Shown here: positions 41,683-49,912 of the stretch, one piece after another
How positions within the stretch are numbered: the first letter of the stretch is position 1
How the letters are laid out: the number at the start of each line of letters is the position of its first letter
DNA from: Streptomyces phaeofaciens
Lineage (GTDB): Bacteria > Actinomycetota > Actinomycetes > Streptomycetales > Streptomycetaceae
DNA: 64,000 bases
NCBI RefSeq assembly: GCF_014648915.1
Contig: NZ_BMSA01000001.1
Span: forward strand, 620,001 to 684,000
Reading direction: 5' to 3'
Made by a program: the position numbers and the translations under genes
Notes under the pieces: model-generated
Databases searched by the model: none
What the model was told of the DNA's origin: nothing
The model's input: only the letters and a program-made list of their open reading frames with translations

Positions 41683-42784
41683 CGTGTATCAGTCCTTCCA
41701 TGAGGAGTTTTCTGCTGCTGCGGCAGAAGGCGGTCTCGGTGGCGTCGAGCCGGCCGGTCTCGAAGTACTTGTTGGCGGCCTGGCCGCCGCGGCAGTACGC
41801 GAACAGGGCGCAGCCGGCGCGGCAGGCGTCGATGCCCGCGAGGGCCTCGGCGACCCAGGGCACCCGCTCGGCACGGGCCAGACAGCCCGCCAGCCCGACG
41901 TCCCGTACGTCGCCGACGGTGAAGGCACCGAGGCGAGGGGAGGTGAACCCCGCCAGGTCCGGGCTGACCGGTACCACCTGACCGTCCCAGGTGATCATCG
42001 GCAGCGGATCGACGGGCTGGCCGGCCAGCCGCTGCGCGACCCCGGCGACCTCCGCCCTGACGTACCGGAGGGCATGCTCGACGTCCCGCAGGGCCATGCG
42101 CGGGTCGGCGCGCCCGCAGGCGGCCAGGGCGGCCCAGAAGCCCGCGGGGTCGGCCTCGTCCGCGATCGAGCGGACGTTCACGCCCTTGCGTTCCACGAGG
42201 TTCACGCCCAGAGTGCGGCAGCCCAGGCCGGAGAACCAGCGATGCAGTTCGACCGCCCGGCGAGGACAGGGATCGGACACGACCGTCACCGCGCCGAAAG
42301 GGATCCCGTGCTCCCGGAGCAGGGCGATGCCCCGGAGCGCCCGGCCGGTGGTGTCGTGGCCGCCTCGGTCCGCCCGGGCGCCGGGGCCGGGACCGTCGAT
42401 GCTGACGGAGACCTCGATCCCGCGCTCCACGAACAGCCGGCACCAGGCGTCGTCGAGCAGTGTCCCGTTCGTCTGCACCGCATGGCGGACCGGATGACCG
42501 CGGCCCGGCGGGAACCTGTCGAGCAGCGCCGTCAGTCGGGGCAGACCCGTGGCCAGCGGCTCTCCGCCGTGCCACAGCACGGTCACCGGGTGGTGTGCGG
42601 ACCAGACCTCGACGGTGTGGGCGACGGCGTCCGCCACGTCGGGGGACATGACACGGGCGAGCTCTCGGGACGGCAGGTAGCAGTAGGAGCAGTCGAGGTT
42701 GCACAGCGGGGTCGGCTGGAGGAGGACGAGGGAGCTTGTGCGCGCCAGCCGCGTGGGAGGTGACGGCGGTGCTGCTTCCCGCAT
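41654..42784 (-). CDS. Radical SAM/SPASM peptide maturase, AmcB/FxsB-like
   Basis: A 376-residue enzyme. The radical SAM cluster motif is LCNLDCSYC (Cx3Cx2C), followed by VLWHGGEPLATGLPRL, VQTNGTLLDDAWCRLF and VSVSIDGPG. The C-terminal SPASM region has Cys in CLARAERVPWV, DACRAGCALFAYCRGGQAAN and TAFC, enough for auxiliary clusters. CRGGQAANKYFETGRLDATE resembles cyclophane-forming RiPP maturases of actinobacteria. ATG 42784 overlaps the NB-ARC stop (TGATG) behind GGAGGAG, so the two are translationally coupled. Its peptide substrate is not certain; the 74-residue ORF is one candidate. Confidence 0.85.
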   Translation of the reverse strand: MREAAPPSPPTRLARTSSLVLLQPTPLCNLDCSYCYLPSRELARVMSPDVADAVAHTVEVWSAHHPVTVLWHGGEPLATGLPRLTALLDRFPPGRGHPVRHAVQTNGTLLDDAWCRLFVERGIEVSVSIDGPGPGARADRGGHDTTGRALRGIALLREHGIPFGAVTVVSDPCPRRAVELHRWFSGLGCRTLGVNLVERKGVNVRSIADEADPAGFWAALAACGRADPRMALRDVEHALRYVRAEVAGVAQRLAGQPVDPLPMITWDGQVVPVSPDLAGFTSPRLGAFTVGDVRDVGLAGCLARAERVPWVAEALAGIDACRAGCALFAYCRGGQAANKYFETGRLDATETAFCRSSRKLLMEGLIHDAERVTLDT

Positions 42785-45066
42785 CACTCCTCCGTCTCCC
42801 CGGTCGCGCCGGTGGTGTCCGGCCCGGCGGCCGTGAGCAGGCGCAGTGTCTCGCCCTGCCCGTGCTCGTCGGCCAGCTCCCGGTACAGGGCGAGGGCCTC
42901 GCGGTGCGCCGCCACCGCCCGGTCGCGGTGGCCCGCCCGCAGGAGGGTGATGCCCAGGTCGTTGGCCGCGATCGCCTGGCGATGCTGGTCACGGAGGTCC
43001 TCGTACTCCCGGACGGCGAGCGTGTGGGCGTCGACCGCCTCCTCGAACCGGCCCAGTGCGGACAGGACGAGTCCGAAGTCGTTCCAGGTCGTGGCCACCC
43101 GTTCCCGGTCCCCCAGTTCCTCGAAGAACGCACGGGCGGCCGTGTGTGCCGCGACGGCCTCGGCGTGACGCCCGGTCTGCCGCAGCGCGCGGCCCAGGTT
43201 GTTGCGCGCGATCGCCTCGCGGTGCCCGTCACCGACGGACCGGAACATCTCGCAGGCCCGGGTGTGCGCGTCGCCCGCCTCCTCGAACCGGCCCAGCTTG
43301 AACAGCGCCCGCCCGAGGTTGTTCCAGGTCGACGCTTCGATGTAGACCTCCCCGGCCGCGTGCGCGAGCGCGCGGGCGCATTCGTGGGCCTCGATCGCCT
43401 GGTCGAACGCCCGTGCCTCCGTGAGGGCGATTCCGAGCATGTCCAAGGATCTTCCCTCCCCGAGTCCGTCCCCGGCCTCCCGGCAGATCGCGCGGGCCCG
43501 GGTGTGCGCCGCGACGGCCTCGCCGATCCTGCGTTTGTTGCGCAGGGCCAGACCGAGACAGTTCCAGGCCTTGCCCGTACCGGCCGGGTCGGGCGGAGTG
43601 AGCACCGCCTCGGCCGCGCACCGGAAGACCGACACGGCGTCGTCGAAGTACCGTCGCCAGTTGAGATACCCGTGAAGGCTCAGGGCCAGTCGTAGCGCGG
43701 CCCGCGCGTGCGCCGGGTCGCCGGCCCACAGCGCGGCGGACACCAGACCGGTGCGCTCGCCGTCGAGCCAGTCCAGCGCGTCCTGTCGGCCGGCGAAGGC
43801 GGCGGTCGGACCCCGCCCGGGACCGGTCTGGATGTGCCGGTCGGCGGCCTCCGCCAGTCGCCGGTAGTGCGCGAGGAGCCGGGACCGAGCCGCCGTCCCC
43901 TCCGCCCTGTGCGCCTCCGCCCGGGACCCCTGGTCCGCCGCGTAGGCGCGGACCAGGTCGTGCATCCGCCAGCGGCCGCGTACAGTGCCCGGCCCGACCA
44001 GGTGCGCGCGGACGAGGACGTTCAGCTCCCGTCTCGGCGCGGCCCCGGCCCCGCACAGCACGGTCATCGCCTCGTCGCCGGTCTCTGGGCCGGGGGCCAG
44101 GCCCAGCAGCCGGAAGAGCCGGGCCGGCGCCGCGTCGAGACGACGGTAGGACAGATCGAACGCGGCCCGTACCCCGCGTTCGCCGTCGTCCAGGTGGTCG
44201 ATGACCGCGGTGGAGTCCGCCAGCTCGTTCACCAACTCCGGCACGGGCTTGCCGGGATCGGAGACGAGCAGCGCCGCCGCGATCTGGAGCGCCAGCGGCA
44301 GATGCCCGCACAGCGCACAGAGTTGTTCGACCGCTGCGGGGTCGTCCGTGACACGGGTGTCGGCGGGGTCGGCCGTGCGCAGCGCAGCGTGCAGGACGTC
44401 CTGGGCCACTCGGGGCTCCAGGACGTCCAGGTGGAGCAGGTGCGCCCCGAGTTGAGGCATGGTGTCGCGCGAGGTGACGAGCACCCGGTGGGCGGTGTGG
44501 CCGGGCAGCAGCGGTCTCACCTGCCCGGGGTGCGAGGCGTTGTCCACCACGATCAGTACCGCCCCGCTCGTGCGGGCCCGCTCGGTCAGGACTGCTCGGT
44601 ACAGCCCGGCGCGCTCGTCGAGCGTGGTCGGCACATGCCCGCCCGCGACCCCCAGGGCGCGCAGCAGAGCCTCCAGCAGCTGTTCGGGACCGGCCGGTGT
44701 CTCGTCGTACCCGTGGCAGTCGACGAACAGCGCGCCGCCCGGAAACCAGCCGTGGGCCCGGGCGGTGTGGGCGGTCCGTACGGCCAGCGCGGTCTTGCCG
44801 ACCCCGCCGAGTCCGACGACCGCGGCGACCGGAGAGGGGGAGCGCGCGGGGCCGCCGGGAGCCAGGGCGCCGAGCAGCGTGCCCAGTTCGTCGTCCCGGC
44901 CGGTGAACCCGGCGGCCGGCGGGGGCAGTGCGTCCTCTACGTGGGGCATGGGCCCGTAGTGATGGTGATGCTCCACCTTCTTCCCGATCGTCGAGCCCCG
45001 GAACGTTCCGTTGCTGAAGTCGATCGTGTCCGCCCCGTCCGCGTCCCCGCTCACGCACCCCATCAT
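42784..45066 (-). CDS. NB-ARC STAND ATPase with C-terminal tetratricopeptide repeats
   Basis: About 760 residues. An N-terminal segment with FSNGTFRGSTIGKKVEHHHH precedes the NB-ARC: P-loop GLGGVGKTALA (about residues 85-95), kinase-2 VLIVVDNA, sensor RVLVTSRD, LCGHLPLALQIAAALL and MHD-type MHDLVRAYA. Seven or so TPRs follow (e.g. ASTWNNLGRALFKLGRFEEA; ARNNLGRALRQTGRHAEAVA). Such ATPases oligomerise when the repeats sense a signal. No effector domain is fused, but an EACC1-caspase operon is divergent and a peptide maturase is coupled downstream. ATG 45066 or 45063 is the likely start; the ribosome-binding site is weak. Confidence 0.88.
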   Translation of the reverse strand: MMGCVSGDADGADTIDFSNGTFRGSTIGKKVEHHHHYGPMPHVEDALPPPAAGFTGRDDELGTLLGALAPGGPARSPSPVAAVVGLGGVGKTALAVRTAHTARAHGWFPGGALFVDCHGYDETPAGPEQLLEALLRALGVAGGHVPTTLDERAGLYRAVLTERARTSGAVLIVVDNASHPGQVRPLLPGHTAHRVLVTSRDTMPQLGAHLLHLDVLEPRVAQDVLHAALRTADPADTRVTDDPAAVEQLCALCGHLPLALQIAAALLVSDPGKPVPELVNELADSTAVIDHLDDGERGVRAAFDLSYRRLDAAPARLFRLLGLAPGPETGDEAMTVLCGAGAAPRRELNVLVRAHLVGPGTVRGRWRMHDLVRAYAADQGSRAEAHRAEGTAARSRLLAHYRRLAEAADRHIQTGPGRGPTAAFAGRQDALDWLDGERTGLVSAALWAGDPAHARAALRLALSLHGYLNWRRYFDDAVSVFRCAAEAVLTPPDPAGTGKAWNCLGLALRNKRRIGEAVAAHTRARAICREAGDGLGEGRSLDMLGIALTEARAFDQAIEAHECARALAHAAGEVYIEASTWNNLGRALFKLGRFEEAGDAHTRACEMFRSVGDGHREAIARNNLGRALRQTGRHAEAVAAHTAARAFFEELGDRERVATTWNDFGLVLSALGRFEEAVDAHTLAVREYEDLRDQHRQAIAANDLGITLLRAGHRDRAVAAHREALALYRELADEHGQGETLRLLTAAGPDTTGATGETEE

Positions 45067-45177
45067 GCCCAGCCACGCGCCAAAAGCGCCGGGACCCGCT
45101 GCGACAAGCCCTGTGCACACGTCCGTTGGTGTCCGAACCCTCCCTTCCGCCGTGCCCTCGGTGTCATGATGGAAGGT

Positions 45178-45522
45178 ATGGCTGAGGGGGAGGGTGTGGC
45201 CGACCGAGGCATACGCGTCCGGCTGGACGAGAGAGCGAGCAGAAGCGACGTCAGCGCGCTCAAGGCGTGGCTCGAGCGGGAGCGGGTCCTGGAGGGGCTG
45301 CGCATCGTCGAGCGGCCCCGCGGGGACGAACCCGACGGGCACATGGGCGTCGCGATGGAGATCTGGCTGGCCGTGGTCAGCTCGACCACCACCATCGCGG
45401 TCTCGAAGCTGCTCGACCAGACCGCCCGGGCCGTGCAGGCCTGGCGGGCCAACCGCCGCGAAGTGGAGAGCGGTGAACCACCCGAGGCGAGCGTCGATCC
45501 GGTGAACCTCGACGAGAGGTAG
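45178..45522 (+). CDS. EACC1 (effector-associated constant component 1) family protein
   Basis: A 114-residue protein: a ferredoxin-like stretch GIRVRLDERASRSDVSALKA then WLERERVLEGLRIVERP, GHMGVAMEIWLAVV, and a hydrophobic or helical STTTIAVSKLLDQTARAV. This pattern and its place before a caspase-like gene match EACC1, described by Kaur, Burroughs, Iyer and Aravind as a constant partner of effectors in NTP-dependent conflict systems. The start is ATG 45178; GTG 45196 is possible. It ends four bases before the caspase gene, so the two are made together. It probably recruits or restrains the protease. Confidence 0.72.
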   Translation: MAEGEGVADRGIRVRLDERASRSDVSALKAWLERERVLEGLRIVERPRGDEPDGHMGVAMEIWLAVVSSTTTIAVSKLLDQTARAVQAWRANRREVESGEPPEASVDPVNLDER

Positions 45523-45526
45523 GCCG

Positions 45527-48151
45527 GTGAGCCGCTTCGACCCGCGCGGACACGTGAACCGGGCGCTGCTCGTCGGCGTCAGCGACTACGACCACACCCG
45601 CCCGGCGGAACCGGACGGCGTACCCGGCGACCTGCCCGGCGTCCGGCACAACCTCGACCGGCTCAGGGACGTCCTGAGCGGCGGCGGGGTGTTCGGAGCG
45701 GACGAGATCACCGTCGCCCGCTCTCCCTCCCTCGACGACTTCAGCGAGGAACTCCGCCGCGCCGCCCACGAGGCCGAGGGCCTGCTGCTGCTCTACTTCG
45801 CCGGACACGGCGCCGTCCCCAGCGCGGGCAACGAACTGTTCCTCCAGATGCGCAACGCGCGTGTGGTCGCGGGCGGTTGGGCCGTGTTCCCCGGCGCCGC
45901 CCAGTTCACCGGCGTACTCACCGAACTCGCCGGCAGCGACGTGGAGCGGATCGTCGTGATCCTCGACTGCTGCTACGCGGGCAACGCGGCCCGGATCTTC
46001 CAGGACTTCGCCGACCACCACGCCGTCGACCGGCACAAACTCCTGTTGCTGATGAGCGTGCAGGCCAACCGCCTCATCCACGCCGGCGACGGCACCGTCC
46101 CCACGCCGTTCACCGACGAACTCCTCCACCTGGCCGGCCGCGACGGACCGCTGTGGTTCCAGGACCTGTGCGGCGCGTTGCCGGGACGGATGACCGCGGC
46201 CGGCCGCACCACCACCCTCGGCGAGCCGCAGGAACCACAGCGCGCGGGCGATCCGCACACGGACGTCCTGCTGGCGGCACGGGGTACACCGCGGCCGGTC
46301 CCGGCTCCGGCCCGTCCGGAGGACGGCGCGAACCCGACACGAGCGCGGCGGCGCTCCGTCAGGGAACGCCTCGCCCTCCTCACCCCCCGGAGAACCGGCC
46401 TCGCACCCCTGCTCCGCCCCCTGGCCGACGAACTCCGCGCCGCCGCCCGGTGGTTCCGGCGAGGGCGCCCGGGACTCCGCGCCGCCCTGAGCGCCGTCCT
46501 CGTCGTCGCCGTCTCCGGCCTCGGCTGGGTCCTGCTCGGCCCCGACGGCGACCACGCCTGCGCCACACCCCTCGAACTGCGCGTCCTCACCGACCCCGAC
46601 CTCGAGTCCACGGTCCGCGCGGCCACCGACGCCTATCTCACCTCGGACGCGAACACCACCGGCCACGGCTGCCGTCGCAGCGGTCTGACCGTCTACAGCG
46701 CGGGCTCCGCCGACGCCGTCGACGCGCTGCGCGAGGACACCGACGCCTGGCAGGAACCGGTCGCCGAGGACGACAACCCGCAGCGGGACGTCGGCCCGCA
46801 GCCCGATGTGTGGATCCCCGCCTCCACCACGGACGTCACCCGCGTCACCGGCGGCCGGCAGGGCCGCGTCTACGCGGAACTGGAGCGGGACGACCGGCCC
46901 TTCGTGTACTCCCCGGTCGTGCTCGCCGTCCCCCGCGACCTCGCCGGCCCCCTCGGCGAGCGCAGGGACCGTCCGCTGTCCCTCCTCATCGACGACCTCC
47001 GGCGCCGCGACCCGGACGCGGAAGTACGCCGCCCCGACCCGGAGTTCACCACCTCCGCCCTGCTGGCGACCCTGGGCCTCTACGACGGCGCCGGCGACCC
47101 GGGCGAGGCCGAACGGCGGCTGGCGCCGGGCGCGCCCGCGCCGAAGGCGGCCGACCTGCTGTGCGCGCTGCCCGACGACGCGGACACCGACCGGACCACC
47201 GCGGCCCTCGCCCCGGAGTTCCTGCTGAAGAGCGGCGTCGGCTGCCGTCAGGCGATCCGCACCCCACGGCTGGCCGCGTACCCCACGGACGTCCCGGGCC
47301 TGACCCCGACCTTCGTACGGGTCCGCTGGAAGGACGCCGACCTGGACGCGACGGCGCGCGACGACGCGGTGCGCCGCTTCCACACCTGGCTGACCGACGG
47401 CGACGGCCTCACGGTGTTCCGGGACGCCGGCTTCCGGTCCGCGGCGGGCGACCGGCCGCTGCTCGACGCCGACCACCTCGGCACCGGGGTCCTGCGCGAC
47501 CCGGGGCGGGCGGCCGGGGACACCGGGCGCACCGACCTGGACACCGCGCTCACCCGGTACCGCGGCGCCAGCGGCCCCGGACGGGTCCTGTACCTCCTCG
47601 ACAACTCCGGCTCCATGGCCGGCCTGTGGGAAGGCGCCAGCGGCGGCCCCGGCATCCTGAAGCAGTCGCTGGGCGGCCTGGGCGATCAGGACCAGTACGG
47701 CGTGTGGACGGTGTCCGGCACCTCCGCCGCCCGCCATGACGTCCGGCTCCCGTTCGGCCACCACCGGCGGGCCGACGCCGAACGCGTCCTGGACCCGCGG
47801 CGGACGACGGTCCGCGACGCCGAGGCCGACCCGCGCGCGGCCCTGCTCGCCGCGTTCGACGACATGGCGGGCCGCGGCGCCGACGACGACGGACCGCAGC
47901 TGATCGTGTTCCTCACGGACGACGAGGACAACAACCGCCTCACCGGCGGGAAACGCGCCGAGGTGCTGACGAGGGCACGGCAGGTGAAGGTGCCGGTCGT
48001 GATGGTGTCCCTGGACAGCGGCGCCTGCGACCGGGGCCGCGCCGACGCCGACATCGCCGAGGCGAGCGGCGGCCGCTGCCTGGACGCGAGCGACGACCTC
48101 GGCGCCGCCCTGCACGACGAGGTCGCGCGTGCGGGCACGGGGGAGGACTGA
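45527..48151 (+). CDS. Membrane-anchored caspase-like protease with ligand-binding and vWA ectodomain
   Basis: An 874-residue protein. Residues 1-250 are a C14 caspase-like domain: RALLVGVSDYD, catalytic His94 in LLYFAGHGA and Cys149 in VVILDCCYAGNA. One membrane helix (about 315-337, AALSAVLVVAVSGLGWVLLG) follows a basic stretch. Outside is a solute-binding-like domain (LELRVLTDPDLES; PDVWIPASTTDVTRVTG; FVYSPVVLAVPRDLAG) and a C-terminal vWA domain with MIDAS VLYLLDNSGSMAG and LIVFLTDDEDNN. Protease inside and sensor outside suggest signal-gated proteolysis. It is coupled to EACC1 upstream and the lipoprotein downstream. Confidence 0.85.
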   Translation: MSRFDPRGHVNRALLVGVSDYDHTRPAEPDGVPGDLPGVRHNLDRLRDVLSGGGVFGADEITVARSPSLDDFSEELRRAAHEAEGLLLLYFAGHGAVPSAGNELFLQMRNARVVAGGWAVFPGAAQFTGVLTELAGSDVERIVVILDCCYAGNAARIFQDFADHHAVDRHKLLLLMSVQANRLIHAGDGTVPTPFTDELLHLAGRDGPLWFQDLCGALPGRMTAAGRTTTLGEPQEPQRAGDPHTDVLLAARGTPRPVPAPARPEDGANPTRARRRSVRERLALLTPRRTGLAPLLRPLADELRAAARWFRRGRPGLRAALSAVLVVAVSGLGWVLLGPDGDHACATPLELRVLTDPDLESTVRAATDAYLTSDANTTGHGCRRSGLTVYSAGSADAVDALREDTDAWQEPVAEDDNPQRDVGPQPDVWIPASTTDVTRVTGGRQGRVYAELERDDRPFVYSPVVLAVPRDLAGPLGERRDRPLSLLIDDLRRRDPDAEVRRPDPEFTTSALLATLGLYDGAGDPGEAERRLAPGAPAPKAADLLCALPDDADTDRTTAALAPEFLLKSGVGCRQAIRTPRLAAYPTDVPGLTPTFVRVRWKDADLDATARDDAVRRFHTWLTDGDGLTVFRDAGFRSAAGDRPLLDADHLGTGVLRDPGRAAGDTGRTDLDTALTRYRGASGPGRVLYLLDNSGSMAGLWEGASGGPGILKQSLGGLGDQDQYGVWTVSGTSAARHDVRLPFGHHRRADAERVLDPRRTTVRDAEADPRAALLAAFDDMAGRGADDDGPQLIVFLTDDEDNNRLTGGKRAEVLTRARQVKVPVVMVSLDSGACDRGRADADIAEASGGRCLDASDDLGAALHDEVARAGTGED

Positions 48152-49524
48152 TGTTCCGCGGCGACTTCCGGCGGGCGCTGCTCGCCCTGCTCCTCCTCGC
48201 GGTCACCGCCTGCACCGGCGGCTCCGCCGACTCCGCGCGGCCGTCCGCGGCCTCCGCGACCCCGGGCGAGATCGTGGTGGCCAGCGGCCGGGACGTGACC
48301 GGCAAGAACGGCATCCGCCAGCAGCTCATCGACACCTGGAACCGGCAGCAGGACGAGGCGGGCACCGGCTACCACGCCCGCCTCGTCGAACTGCCCGGCT
48401 CCGCCGACGAACAGCGCAGCCAGCTGCTCGGCGCCCTCCAGTCCGGCAGCGCCCGGTACGACGTGGTCAACCTGGACGTGACCTGGGTGCCGGAGTTCGC
48501 CGAGGCCGGCCTGATCCGGCCGCTCGCCGACGACGCGGTCGACGCGGACGTCATCCCGTCGGTGGCCCGCACGGCCCGCTGGGACGACCAGGTGTACGCG
48601 GTGCCCTTCAACAGCGACGTCGGGCTCCTCTACTACCGGCGCGACTACCTGGCCGAGGTGGGCCGCACCGACCTCGGCGGGGACGTCACCTGGCAGGAAC
48701 TGCGGGAACTGGTCAACTCCCTGGACCGCGAGGAGCCCGGCCGGTACGAGGAGGGCTGGACGACCCAGCTGGCCGCCTACGAGGGCCGTACGGTCAACGC
48801 GATCGAGGCGTTCGCGTCGGCCACGCCGGACTTCGCGCTCACCGGCGCGGACGGCCACTACGACGGCGACGTCCAGCAGCTCACGGACGGCATCGCGGAA
48901 CTGCGCCGGCGCACCGACTCCTCGTACACCCTCGACGACGCCTTCGGCTCCGAGGAGACGGCCTCGCTCGGCGACTTCGCGGACGGCCGCACGGCGTTCC
49001 TGCGCCACTGGCCGTACGCCTACCGCACCCTGCACCAGACGTTCACCGCCGACCAGCTCGGCGTGGCCCCGCTGCCGGGCCGCGCGGTGCTGGGCGGGCA
49101 GAACCTGGCAGTGACCCGGTCGACCCAGCGCTACGACGGCGCGGCCGCCCTGATCGCCTTCCTCACCGAGGCGGACAGCCAGCGCTGTCTCCTGGACGCC
49201 GGGTTCGCCGCGACCCGCACCTCCGTCTACGCCACCGACGTGACGTGCACGAACGCCCGCGTCTCCACCACCCCGGCGCCCTCCGGCACGGGCGAGAGCG
49301 CCGACCGCATGCCCCGAGACCGGGCCGGCCGCCCCGCGTACGCCACCGACATCCTGCTCAAGGCCCTCCGACAGGCGGTCTCCCGCCCCCGCACCCCGCT
49401 GTACGGCGCCTTCACCCAGACCCTCACCACCGAACTGGGCCCCCTCTTCGGCGAGGCCCCGCCGACCGACTCCCGGCTCGCCGAACGCCTGGACAGGGCC
49501 CTGCGCAAGGCACTCCCCGACTGA
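48151..49524 (+). CDS. Extracellular solute-binding lipoprotein (family 1 type)
   Basis: A 457-residue lipoprotein: lipobox AVTAC (Cys21), then a family 1 binding fold with SGRDVTGKNGIRQQLIDTWN, YDVVNLDVTWVPEFAEAGLI, VYAVPFNSDVGLLYYRRDYL and GVAPLPGRAVLGGQNLAVTR. It overlaps the caspase stop by one base (TGATG) and no ABC permease or ATPase is nearby. It is therefore unlikely to serve transport and more likely presents a ligand to the caspase protein's own binding-like ectodomain. Ligand unknown; the fold resembles sugar binders. Confidence 0.88.
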   Translation: MFRGDFRRALLALLLLAVTACTGGSADSARPSAASATPGEIVVASGRDVTGKNGIRQQLIDTWNRQQDEAGTGYHARLVELPGSADEQRSQLLGALQSGSARYDVVNLDVTWVPEFAEAGLIRPLADDAVDADVIPSVARTARWDDQVYAVPFNSDVGLLYYRRDYLAEVGRTDLGGDVTWQELRELVNSLDREEPGRYEEGWTTQLAAYEGRTVNAIEAFASATPDFALTGADGHYDGDVQQLTDGIAELRRRTDSSYTLDDAFGSEETASLGDFADGRTAFLRHWPYAYRTLHQTFTADQLGVAPLPGRAVLGGQNLAVTRSTQRYDGAAALIAFLTEADSQRCLLDAGFAATRTSVYATDVTCTNARVSTTPAPSGTGESADRMPRDRAGRPAYATDILLKALRQAVSRPRTPLYGAFTQTLTTELGPLFGEAPPTDSRLAERLDRALRKALPD

Positions 49525-49579
49525 GCACCGCACCGCGTGCCCGCCGCACCGGCACGCGACCCCCGTGCCGACGGTCCGG

Positions 49580-49740
49580 CCGGTACGCCGTGAGGTCCAC
49601 CCCGGGCGGCAGCGGGTCCGTCGGCAGGGCCACCACGACGTCGACCGGCGTCCCGGCGGCCCGCACCCGTTCGATCAGCGCGTCGAGCCGCCCCGGACCG
49701 AGCCGCGGTTGCGGGCCGTTGGCCGGGCCGCCCGGGCGGC
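49580..49740 (-). pseudogene. Relic of a NarL-type sensor histidine kinase
   Basis: The minus strand reads LDALIERVRAAGTPVDVVVA then LPTDPLPPGVDLTAYR, which corresponds to the segment just before the N-box of NarL-type kinases (normally followed by IVQEALTN). Here the frame runs into unrelated RPDRRHGG. No H-box or HATPase core remains, and the neighbouring genes are not its regulator. It is a small remnant of a deleted two-component locus. Confidence 0.65.
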
Positions 49741-49849
49741 CGGGGTCCGCACGGCCACGGCCCTGCGCACGGATCAGCGCCCCGACTCCCGGCGGCTCAC
49801 GCCGAGTTCGCGGGCCGAGCTGAGATGTGGATCACATTCCCGGAGCGGA

Positions 49850-49876
49850 TGTCACACTCCGGGGGCCCGGATCGCT
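49850..49876 (+). promoter_or_regulatory. Possible ECF41-type promoter (TGTCACA)
   Basis: TGTCACA is followed after 16 bases by CGCT, close to the TGTCACA/CGTC elements reported for ECF41 sigma factors. It is 37 bases upstream of the SigJ-like gene, suggesting autoregulation. Confidence 0.55.
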
Positions 49877-49912
49877 CACAGTTCGGAACGCGATCACCAC
49901 GGGAGGCCCACG

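Larger units (their letters stand above)
49525..49912 (+). other. 388-bp gap with a kinase relic and a sigma promoter
   Basis: No intact gene. The leftward strand of 49580-49740 carries a decayed histidine-kinase fragment, and 49850-49876 a possible ECF promoter for the next gene. The rest holds nothing recognised. Confidence 0.55.

Noticed and set aside
44950..44985. HHHH run in the NB-ARC protein as a cloning tag
   Set aside because: It is internal (about residues 33-36), surrounded by native-looking sequence, and is a natural feature.
48151..49524. ABC sugar transporter operon
   Set aside because: Only a binding lipoprotein is present; no permease or ATPase follows, and the gene is coupled to a caspase instead.
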